Of a stretch of DNA of 64,000 bases, positions 40,720 to 47,676 are shown in pieces (position 1 is the first letter of the stretch; each line of letters opens with the position of its first letter). The notes beneath the pieces are model-generated. The model had not been told where the DNA came from, did no database searches, and was given only the letters and a program-made list of their open reading frames with translations. Made by a program: the position numbers and the translations under genes. Origin of the DNA: Myxococcales bacterium (GTDB lineage Bacteria; Myxococcota_A; Polyangia; Polyangiales; Ga0077539). The stretch lies in NCBI GenBank assembly GCA_016792845.1, contig JAEUKH010000012.1, positions 1 through 64,000 of the forward strand, written 5' to 3'.

Positions 40720-40827
40720 GGTCGGCGAGTGGTGCCTCCGCCCTGCCGAGGCTTCAAGCAAGATCGACGCACCGGGGCGCCTCCGAGGGCCCCAAGAACG
40801 CCCACCCCATCAACCTCTCTAACCTAG

Positions 40828-40925
40828 CGGAAACACACAGGAATCGAACCTGCCATGCGACACCGAGGGTGCCGACACCATCGATTTTGAAGACCGAGCC
40901 CGTCACCAGAGCGGGGTGTGCTTCC
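40828..40925 (-). tRNA. selC: tRNA-Sec (anticodon UCA), selenocysteine tRNA
   Basis: The minus strand folds as a selenocysteine tRNA of 98 nt. The acceptor is 8 bp (GGAAGCAC with GTGTTTCC), one longer than in ordinary tRNAs and a hallmark of bacterial tRNA-Sec. The anticodon arm is TCGGT-CTTCAAA-ATCGA with anticodon TCA. The variable arm is long, about 7 bp (CGGCACC-CTC-GGTGTCG). The T arm is GCAGG-TTCGATT-CCTGT and the discriminator is G. The alignment with E. coli selC is visible in the GGAAG, CTTCAAA and GCAGGTTCGA segments. CCA is not encoded (CTA follows). No SelA, SelB or SelD gene lies in the window. Confidence 0.93.
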
Positions 40926-41027
40926 GCCCCACGGTGTACACCAAGTCGGGGCGCCCGGGGGTGGTCACAGTTGCCCCGATTGCGCAACGCTTGCTTTGAG
41001 ACGATGTTCGGCTGAAAGAGGCCCACG

Positions 41028-42641
41028 ATGCTGCTGCGTCGAAGCTCACTCACAGCCCTCCTCGTCGCAGGGTGCGCCGCGCACCGCGCGCCCCCGCCGC
41101 GGGTGACCGTGGTCGCCCACGAGACGCCCGCGCCGACGGGCCCCCTCGCGCCCAGGGTCCGCTGCGAGGTCGGCGACGCCCCGCGGGTGGCCGACGGGTA
41201 CCGGGTGCTCCAGTGGCCCACGGCGCCGCGGTTCTTGGGGGTCGAGGTGCAAGCGGGGGTCCTCTACGGCACCACGTCGAGCGCGGTCTGCGCGAGCGTC
41301 GACGGCGGCCGGGTGTGGCGCACCCTCCTCGACGACGTCGATTGGCCCGCGCTGCATCTCGCGCCCGGGCGGCTCTGGGTTCGCACCGGCGTCGACCTCG
41401 AAGGCAACAGCGTCTCGCCCGCGCGATGGTGGCGCTCGGATGACACCGGCGATCACTGGGCTCAGCCCGAAGGGCCGCCTCCGCCCGCCGAGCCCAACAG
41501 CGTCACGGTTCGGGTGCCGCGACAAGGCGACAGCCGCGCCGTGGTGTGCGGCGGCGCGCTCTTCGCTACGGTGCCCCGGGGCGACGGTCTGACCTGGGTG
41601 CTCCAGAGCCTCGACGGCGGCGACACCTGGCAGCGGGTGCGGGGCCTCGGGCTGCCGTCGATCCCCCTCGGGGTGCGCTGCGTGGGCGCCGGGGCGGTGC
41701 TGATCGAGCGTGAAAACCACATCCCCGTGGCGGTCTCGCGTGACACCGGCGCGAGCTGGCGGGCCGTACGCGCGCCCGCCGCGGCGCTGCGCAACACCGA
41801 GCTCGCTCAGACCGAGGTCGGCAGCGGCAACACCGACCGCGGATGCGACGTCTGGGGGCAGCGCGGGCTCCTCTGCGAGCTCAACGGCCAGACCTGGGTG
41901 AGCGACGATGACGGGCGGCGCTGGCACCCGGGGCACTCGCCCGTCGGCGGCCGTTCGTTCGCGACCCGCGGCGCCCGGCTCCTGGCCGTCGGGGGCGGTG
42001 TGGCCGAGAGCGCCGACGGAGGCCGCCGTTGGGCCCTCGTCGCCCCCGCATCAGGGCGCCACAACCTCGGGCTCCGGGGCGGCATCCTCGACGGCGCGCT
42101 CTGGCTCGCCAGCTCGGCCCTCTGGTGGAGCGACGACGGCGGCACCCGATGGTCGGCCTCGCTCCTCGAATTTCAGCTCGTCGCGGTCTTGGGCCGCCGT
42201 CGCTGGGTGGGCTTCGAGCCCGGGGCCGACAGCCAGTCGTGCGCGGGCCGGGTGCGGGTCACCCTCGACGGCGGAGCTCGTTGGCGAACGCCGCTCCGGC
42301 AAGCGATTCAGCGCGTTCAACAGACCAGCAACGGCATCGAGGCCATCGGCTGCGGCGCGGTACCCCAGACCTGGGTGAGCCGCGACGGGCTGCGCTGGGC
42401 CCGCCTCGACGGCCCGCCTGGAGCCGAGAGCGGTGAGAGCGCGAGCCCTGTTCGCACCGTCGACGGGCTCGTCGTCGAGGTGCGCGACGGTCAGCTCGTG
42501 TGCGCGCGACCCGACGGCTCGCAGCAAATCCTCTCGACCCGGTGGCCTCGCGACGTTCAGCCCGTGGCGGCGGCCTCGGTGGGCGCGACCCTTGAGACGG
42601 TGCTCTTCGGCAACGGCACCGTGCTGCGCCACGAGCCGTAA
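41028..42641 (+). CDS. Lipoprotein with BNR/Asp-box repeats (sialidase-like beta-propeller)
   Basis: 537 residues. MLLRRSSLTALLVAGC is a short lipoprotein signal with lipobox LVAGC. The chain contains repeated Asp-box motifs S/T-x-D-x-G-x-x-W: CASVDGGRVWRTL, RSDDTGDHWAQPEG, QSLDGGDTWQRV, VSRDTGASWRAV, WVSDDDGRRWHPG, ESADGGRRWALV, WWSDDGGTRWSAS, VTLDGGARWRTP and WVSRDGLRWARL. About nine such hairpins are spread through the sequence, as in BNR or VPS10/photosystem-assembly-type propellers. Asp boxes are structural, and no sialidase Arg triad is evident, so the protein is more likely a binding scaffold than an enzyme. It diverges from the tRNA-Sec gene and converges on a YncE-like gene. Confidence 0.82.
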   Translation: MLLRRSSLTALLVAGCAAHRAPPPRVTVVAHETPAPTGPLAPRVRCEVGDAPRVADGYRVLQWPTAPRFLGVEVQAGVLYGTTSSAVCASVDGGRVWRTLLDDVDWPALHLAPGRLWVRTGVDLEGNSVSPARWWRSDDTGDHWAQPEGPPPPAEPNSVTVRVPRQGDSRAVVCGGALFATVPRGDGLTWVLQSLDGGDTWQRVRGLGLPSIPLGVRCVGAGAVLIERENHIPVAVSRDTGASWRAVRAPAAALRNTELAQTEVGSGNTDRGCDVWGQRGLLCELNGQTWVSDDDGRRWHPGHSPVGGRSFATRGARLLAVGGGVAESADGGRRWALVAPASGRHNLGLRGGILDGALWLASSALWWSDDGGTRWSASLLEFQLVAVLGRRRWVGFEPGADSQSCAGRVRVTLDGGARWRTPLRQAIQRVQQTSNGIEAIGCGAVPQTWVSRDGLRWARLDGPPGAESGESASPVRTVDGLVVEVRDGQLVCARPDGSQQILSTRWPRDVQPVAAASVGATLETVLFGNGTVLRHEP

Positions 42642-42671
42642 ATCTCTTGTAAAATCAAAAAGTTGTGAGTT

Positions 42672-43733
42672 TCACTCTGCCGGGTGCGCGTCGTGAAAGC
42701 GCCGCGCCTCGCGGGTGCGCGCTTCGACCCGCGGCGAGACCCTGAAGCGGGGCCCGAGACCTTCGAGGCCGACGGCGTAGACGTGGTCGTCGTACCAGCC
42801 CGTGGCGTAAAACCGAAGGCCGTGAGGCGCCGCCGCGATGCCGCTGGCGTGGTCCATCCCGGGCACGTCGAGGCGCTGAACCCGGTGCATCGCCGTGTCG
42901 ACCACCGAGACGCTCGACCCGCCGTAGTCGGCCGTGACGACGTAGCGCCCGCCGGGCAACACCGCCACCGCCTTCGGAGAGCGTCCCACCGCGTCGCGCC
43001 CGAGCACCGCCCCCGTGCGGGCGTCGAGGGTGAGGAGCTCCGAGGCCGTCAGACAGGTCACGTAGAGCCGTCGTTCGTCGGGCGAGAGCGCGAGGTGGCG
43101 CGGCACCGCGCAGACGTGCTCCCATCGCCGGTGGCTGCGTCGCCCGGGGCCCTCGAAGACGTCGATGCTCGCCCCGCCGAAGTTGGCCACGAAGAGGGTG
43201 CCCTGACGGCTCACGGCCATGCCGCGGGGGTTGGCGCCGACGGCGTACTGTCGCACGCTGCGCGCTTCGGCCACGTCGATCTCGGTCACGCTCTGGTCGG
43301 CCCAATTCGCAGCGAAGAGGCGAGCCCCGTCGGGCGAGGTGACCACGATCTTGGGGTGCCGCCCGGCCGCCACCTCGCGGGTGACGACGCGCCGCGCGAG
43401 GTCGACAAACTGCACGCTGTTGCGACGAAAGTTCGAGACAAAGAGCGTGCGCCCGTCGCGCGAGAGGGCCGTCTCGACGGCGATGCCCGGGAGGTCGATG
43501 TGGCCGATCTCGCGCAAGGTCAACGCGTCGTGGAGGGTCACGTTGCGTCGGTCGAGCTGACCGTAGTTGGCCACGTAGAGGGTGCGCCCGTCGTGCGAGA
43601 CGGTGACGCCCTTGGGCATCGCGCCAGTCTCTGCGCCGTGCGTGACCTCGAAGCGCGGCGGCGTCGCGACACCCGGCGCCGAGAGCAACATCGCCGCGCC
43701 GAGCGCGCTGAAGACATGGCGTCGCAAGAGCAT
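42672..43733 (-). CDS. YncE/YVTN-type beta-propeller protein, exported
   Basis: 353 residues with a signal peptide (MLLRRHVFSALGAAMLLSAP, cut near GVA). At least six propeller repeats carry the YVTN-like signature: VTVSHDGRTLYVANYGQLDR, TALSRDGRTLFVSNFRRNSV, VVTSPDGARLFAANWADQSV, MAVSRQGTLFVANFGGASID, LALSPDERRLYVTCLTASEL and VAVLPGGRYVVTADYGGSSV. Such proteins are secreted or surface propellers. Some bind ligands, and no enzyme activity is implied. It is tail to tail with the BNR protein, 30 bp apart, so two unrelated propellers lie side by side. The anti-sigma gene lies about 50 bp upstream on the same strand. Confidence 0.85.
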   Translation of the reverse strand: MLLRRHVFSALGAAMLLSAPGVATPPRFEVTHGAETGAMPKGVTVSHDGRTLYVANYGQLDRRNVTLHDALTLREIGHIDLPGIAVETALSRDGRTLFVSNFRRNSVQFVDLARRVVTREVAAGRHPKIVVTSPDGARLFAANWADQSVTEIDVAEARSVRQYAVGANPRGMAVSRQGTLFVANFGGASIDVFEGPGRRSHRRWEHVCAVPRHLALSPDERRLYVTCLTASELLTLDARTGAVLGRDAVGRSPKAVAVLPGGRYVVTADYGGSSVSVVDTAMHRVQRLDVPGMDHASGIAAAPHGLRFYATGWYDDHVYAVGLEGLGPRFRVSPRVEARTREARRFHDAHPAE

Positions 43734-43781
43734 CGAGGTTTCGATACCGAAGGCCCGTGCGCGGGGTCAAAATCGCGGCGT

Positions 43782-44942
43782 CTAATACGCGACCGAGTTG
43801 ATCGCGTCGTTCTGCATGTTGAGCGAGCGCCGCGCGGGCCGCGCCGAGCTCGGGCGGTAGCTCGACGGCGCGCTCGCCTCAGAGGGCCGGTTCGTGGTCG
43901 CGTGCGGCGCGCTCGACGCCTGCCCCACCGCGGCCCCGAGGCCCGTCACATCGCTCGCCGGCGTCAGATGATTGGCCTGGACGTCGGCCGCTTCGCGCAC
44001 CCGCCCGGCCCTGAGGAGGTCGGCGTGGAGGCTCCGCGCGATGGCCCGCCGTGATTCACCCGGCGGCGCCGCGTCGAGGGCTTGCTGGAGCGACACGATG
44101 GCCTGGTCGAGCTGCCCGTTCGCCCGCTGGGTCTCGGCGTTCTGTTGCAGCTGTCGCCACCCGGGCTCGGGGGCAGCGGCTTGCACCGGCGAGGGCGTCT
44201 GCACCGCGGGCGGCGGCGCCGTCTCTGCCGACGCGCCCGGGGCGCGCGCACCGTACGCCGTGGCGCGGTTGTTGGCCGCACCGTCGAGCTCCAGCGAGCC
44301 CCCGTTGTCACGAGCAGACCCCGCGGCGCTCGACGCGACCCGAGACCGCTCTCGATGGGCCAAGGCAGGGGTCGGCGCGGCCGCCGGGGTCGGCAAGCGC
44401 TGGGCACGCTGAACGATGGGCGCCTGCGGCGTCGGCACCGCCGGCGTCTCGCCCTGAAGCGCCGGGAGGTCGGTCGCGGGCACCACCTCGGGCGGGCTGA
44501 GGTCGACCGCGGTGGGCGAGCTCACCCCACCCGACGAGGGCAAAAAACGGATGCCCACGCCCACCATCAGAAAGAACACGGCGGCCATCGCGACCTGTCG
44601 GCGCATCGCCACCTCGCCGACGCGGCGCAGCCAGCCGGGCGTCTTCGCACGAAGCCGCGCCTCGTCGAGCGGGATCACCGGCGCCACCGCGCCCTCCGCG
44701 GCCGCTGCGGCCTGGTTGGCCTCGGCGGCGTGACGGATCGCCGCCAGAAGCGTCGCCGTCGGCGCAGGCGCCTCCATCATGGGAAGCTCCTTCGCGACGG
44801 CCCGTGTTCGCCCGTACCGCGCCTCGGCCGTCTTGCAGCCCGGGCAGCCCTCGCAGTGCTTCTTGACCGCGGCCGCGCGCAGCTCATCGAGCTCGCCGTA
44901 CGCGAGGTCAAGAAGCAGATCGTTGCAGGTTTCGCAGTCCAT
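43782..44942 (-). CDS. Anti-sigma factor with zinc-finger (zf-HC2) and periplasmic helical domain
   Basis: 386 residues. The N-terminus MDCETCNDLLLDLAYGELDE and then KKHCEGCPGCKTAEARYG contains the H-x3-C-x2-C zinc-binding anti-sigma motif (H29, C33, C36, with C6). One membrane segment (VAMAAVFFLMVGVGIRFLP, about 117-135) separates the cytosolic sigma-binding part from a large periplasmic domain. That domain is Ala/Pro-rich and ends in a TPR-like helical part (WRQLQQNAETQRANGQLDQA, IVSLQQALDAAPPG). The partner is the ECF sigma gene 6 bp upstream on the same strand. The sigma factor is presumably held at the membrane and released by an envelope signal; regulated proteolysis is the known mechanism in related pairs, but no protease site is identifiable. 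Confidence 0.88.
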   Translation of the reverse strand: MDCETCNDLLLDLAYGELDELRAAAVKKHCEGCPGCKTAEARYGRTRAVAKELPMMEAPAPTATLLAAIRHAAEANQAAAAAEGAVAPVIPLDEARLRAKTPGWLRRVGEVAMRRQVAMAAVFFLMVGVGIRFLPSSGGVSSPTAVDLSPPEVVPATDLPALQGETPAVPTPQAPIVQRAQRLPTPAAAPTPALAHRERSRVASSAAGSARDNGGSLELDGAANNRATAYGARAPGASAETAPPPAVQTPSPVQAAAPEPGWRQLQQNAETQRANGQLDQAIVSLQQALDAAPPGESRRAIARSLHADLLRAGRVREAADVQANHLTPASDVTGLGAAVGQASSAPHATTNRPSEASAPSSYRPSSARPARRSLNMQNDAINSVAY

Positions 44943-44948
44943 CGTGGG

Positions 44949-45605
44949 TCACCCCAACGCCCTGGCGTAGTCTTCGTACTCGGCCAGAGCCTCTTGCAGA
45001 CGTTCGAGAGCGTAGCGCATTCGAGACTTGACGGTGTTTTCAGGCGCCCCCACCACCTCGGCGATCTCTTTGAAGGGGAGGTTGCTGTACTCGCGCAAGA
45101 GAAACACCTCGCGCTGATCGTCAGGCAGCGCCTCGATGGCCGCCGCGAGCTGAAGCTGGAGCTCGTTGCCGATCGCCTGACGGTCGACCGCGCGCCCCCC
45201 GTCGGCCACCCGCTCGCCCAAGCTCGGCCCCTCCTCGTCGCGCTCGCGCCCCGACGGCGCATCAAGCGACGGGTGCCGCCGATGCACCGCACGCCGCGCC
45301 TGATCAATGCAGAGATTGCGCGCCACGGTGTAGGCCCAAGTCGAGAACTTCGACGCGCGCTGAAAATCAGCCGCCCCTTGGAGGATCCGTAGCCAGGCGT
45401 CTTGAAGGATCTCTTCGGCGGTCGCCTGATTTCTGACCGAGCGGGCGATGAAGTTGAAGAGTGGGGTTCGATAGCGGCGCATGAGCTCCTCAAAGGCGCG
45501 GGCCTCGCCGCGCCGAAATCGGTCGAGGAGCTCTTCGTCGGCGAGATCGACCGGCCGAGAGACGCTCACGCTCCCCCCCGACCAACGGGCAACCTGGGGG
45601 CGCAA
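44949..45605 (-). CDS. ECF-type RNA polymerase sigma factor
   Basis: 218 residues. Sigma region 2: LLDRFRRGEARAFEELMRRY (about 27-46), then ATAEEILQDAWLRILQGAAD and FSTWAYTVARNLCIDQARRA, recognising the -10 and binding core. Region 4: ALPDDQREVFLLREYSNLPF, KEIAEVVGAPENTVKSRMRY, the helix-turn-helix for the -35. The link (about 107-140) is long and acidic. The open frame starts at a TTG (45605); a GTG at 45569 gives a normal ECF N-terminus (VSVSRPVDLADEELL), so the first twelve residues are uncertain. The anti-sigma gene follows after 6 bp. Divergently, the TPR operon begins about 300 bp away, so it may belong to this sigma's targets; that is inference. Confidence 0.92.
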   Translation of the reverse strand: MRPQVARWSGGSVSVSRPVDLADEELLDRFRRGEARAFEELMRRYRTPLFNFIARSVRNQATAEEILQDAWLRILQGAADFQRASKFSTWAYTVARNLCIDQARRAVHRRHPSLDAPSGRERDEEGPSLGERVADGGRAVDRQAIGNELQLQLAAAIEALPDDQREVFLLREYSNLPFKEIAEVVGAPENTVKSRMRYALERLQEALAEYEDYARALG

Positions 45606-45819
45606 GGCATCAGACGGCCCGGGCGCCCGTTCGATCTACGACCCCATACGGGCAGGGCCCACACCCCGCCGGGAGCCATTCTTCGCCAAGAGCACACGCC
45701 GACAGACCCTATCACACCCGGCCCGGGGTCTGCGCAAGGGGCACCGACGCGGCGACCGCGACGCAGGGCGTTGAAGACCCTTGCGCGGCCCCGTCAAGCT
45801 TTGCACATGATCGCCCGCG

Positions 45820-45847
45820 TTGACCGCGTTGGGGCCGCTGGTATAGA
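45820..45847 (+). promoter_or_regulatory. Sigma-70-like promoter of the TPR operon
   Basis: TTGACC (45820-45825) and TATAGA (45842-45847) are separated by 16 bp: five of six and four of six matches to the housekeeping consensus. It lies 63 bp ahead of the first gene of the operon (45910) and is the clearest promoter in the window. The rest of the 45606-45909 gap holds nothing else I can identify. Confidence 0.55.
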
Positions 45848-45909
45848 CAGCGGTGGGCTTGAGCGCGCCCATGGGCTCAGCGCGTCACACTGAAACGCAA
45901 ACACTTCCA

Positions 45910-46821
45910 ATGCCGAAAACCCTTCGACCCGTGCTTGCTTCACGTTTGCGAAACACCTTTGGGGCCCGTACGGCATGGTGCCTGGCCTTGGCCGTTGGGG
46001 TCGTCGCGCACGCTTCCGCTGCCTCGGCGCAGCCCGCGCCGGCGGTGACACCGACGACCCCGGCGCCAGCAACGGCGCCCGCGGTTGACCCGGCCGGGGT
46101 GACCCCTGCGGTCGCGCCCCCGGTCGCGCCCGTGGCGGCGCCGATGGTCGCGCCGGCGGCGGCGACGATCCCGAGCACGCAGCAGCTCACCAATCCGACG
46201 GCGCTCTCAGCGGCGACCGGCACATTGGTGACGATCCGCGAGATTGACCGGGTCAACACGACCCTCGGCAACGACGTCTCGGCCTCGTATGCGCGGCTCC
46301 AGCAGATTACGCAGATGGTGCTCGAGCGCTCGGGCGGCGGCGGGGCGCAGCTGATCGTCGAGCATCACAACGAGATGAGCTCGACCTTCAGGCTGGTGCG
46401 CGCCACCTACAGCCTCGATGGGGCCACCGTCGCGACCCGCGTTGATGAGAACGGCTCCCTCGCAGATCAGCAGAACTTCGCGGTGTACAACGGTCGCGTG
46501 GCCTCGGGCGAGCACACCCTCACGGTGAACCTCGAATACCAGGGCAACGGGTACGGCATTTTCTCGTACCTGCGCGGCTACACCTTCCGGGCGAGGTCGG
46601 TGCAGAACGTTCAGGTGCCCGAGGGGCGTGCGCTGCGGCTCACGGTGCAGGGCTATGAGCGCGGGGGCGCCACCACGGCGATCGAAGAGCGCCCGGCGAT
46701 TCGGTACAACCAGCAAGTGATGACGTTGCCTGAGGCCCAGGCGCTTGTGAGCCGGGCCAATGCGCCGACCACTGGGGGCACGAGCGCGGGTACGGCGGGG
46801 GCAGCGGCGACGACGCCGTGA
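45910..46821 (+). CDS. Secreted coiled-coil protein, first gene of TPR operon (paralogue of next gene)
   Basis: 303 residues from ATG 45910 (MPKTLRPVLASRLRNTFGAR), with a signal peptide ending VAHASAASA. A Pro/Ala-rich linker (about 45-95, PAPAVTPTTPAPATAPAV) follows. The conserved domain (about 115-270) has an amphipathic helix (IREIDRVNTTLGNDVSASYA), then NEMSSTFRLVRATYSLDGAT, NFAVYNGRVASGEHTLTVNL and YLRGYTFRARSVQNVQVPEG. It ends ERGGATTAIEERPAIRYNQQ. The same block order is in the gene at 46897, so the two are tandem paralogues. I know of no function. The position at the head of an operon with TPR and TonB-like proteins suggests a periplasmic or outer-membrane component. The frame can be extended to 45853, but that breaks the signal peptide. 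Confidence 0.72.
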   Translation: MPKTLRPVLASRLRNTFGARTAWCLALAVGVVAHASAASAQPAPAVTPTTPAPATAPAVDPAGVTPAVAPPVAPVAAPMVAPAAATIPSTQQLTNPTALSAATGTLVTIREIDRVNTTLGNDVSASYARLQQITQMVLERSGGGGAQLIVEHHNEMSSTFRLVRATYSLDGATVATRVDENGSLADQQNFAVYNGRVASGEHTLTVNLEYQGNGYGIFSYLRGYTFRARSVQNVQVPEGRALRLTVQGYERGGATTAIEERPAIRYNQQVMTLPEAQALVSRANAPTTGGTSAGTAGAAATTP

Positions 46822-46896
46822 AGGCGGCACGGCGTGGCGCACATTCAGAGTACGATTCAGCGCATGGCGAGGCCATTCGCTGTGAAGGGACGAGCA

Positions 46897-47676
46897 ATGA
46901 GGCGAGGGCTTTTCTTCGGGGCGTTGGTGGGTTGCTTGACGGTGAGTGCGTCGGTCTGGGCGCAACCCATCGCGGGCGACGGTGGCGTGGCGACGACGGC
47001 GGCTCCTGAGCCGACCGCGGCGACGCCCGCAGCGATTCCGACCACCACGGCCGCGACCACCGCCGCAACGCCGGCCAGCAACACGATGACGGGCGAGCAG
47101 TACGTCGTGCGGTTGCGCGACCTTGAGCAGCGCATCAATGAGCTGAAAGAAGAGATCTTTCGCTCGAAGGCGCGGCTCTCGCTCCTCGCCGAGTCGGTGC
47201 TGCAAAACTCCGTGGGCGGCTCCCGCGCGCAGATCGTTCAGCAGAACGAGATGGGCGGCAGCTACCGCCTCGTGAGCGTGGTGTACGCCCTCGACGGCGC
47301 GCCGATCTTGAACCGCTCGAACGACGAGGGCATCTACGTCGATCAGCGGCAGTTTCAGGTGTACAACGGCCAGCTCGGCTCGGGCGACCACAGCCTCGGG
47401 GTGACCTTCGAGTACCTCGGCGCGGGCCTGCCGTACATGAAGGGCTACCGCTTCAGGGTGCGCTCGACGCAGAGCTTCTCGGTGCCCGAAGGCAAGGCCA
47501 TTCAGATCCGGGTGGTGGGATACGAGAAGGGCGGGCCCCTTGAGCCGCCCGAGAACCGCCCGGCCATTCGCTACGTCCAGCGCATCATCAGCCTCCGCGA
47601 GGCGAGCGAGTTGGGCCCCGACGAGAACGCAAACAACGCCGCGGCCACCACCAGCGGAGCGGGCAACGGTCAATGA
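46897..47676 (+). CDS. Secreted coiled-coil protein, second gene of TPR operon (paralogue of previous gene)
   Basis: 259 residues from ATG 46897, chosen because GAAGGG stands 7 bp before it and MRRGLFFGALVGCLTVSASV makes a clean signal peptide (cut after WAQ). Residues 40-65 are Ala/Thr-rich. Then comes a coiled coil (YVVRLRDLEQRINELKEEIF, RSKARLSLLAESVLQN) and the conserved domain NEMGGSYRLVSVVYALDGAP, QFQVYNGQLGSGDHSLGVTF, YMKGYRFRVRSTQSFSVPEG, EKGGPLEPPENRPAIRYVQR. Identity with the previous protein is clear in this domain, but this one has a longer coiled coil. Its stop overlaps the next start as ATGA, so it is coupled to the 818-residue TPR protein. Confidence 0.75.
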   Translation: MRRGLFFGALVGCLTVSASVWAQPIAGDGGVATTAAPEPTAATPAAIPTTTAATTAATPASNTMTGEQYVVRLRDLEQRINELKEEIFRSKARLSLLAESVLQNSVGGSRAQIVQQNEMGGSYRLVSVVYALDGAPILNRSNDEGIYVDQRQFQVYNGQLGSGDHSLGVTFEYLGAGLPYMKGYRFRVRSTQSFSVPEGKAIQIRVVGYEKGGPLEPPENRPAIRYVQRIISLREASELGPDENANNAAATTSGAGNGQ

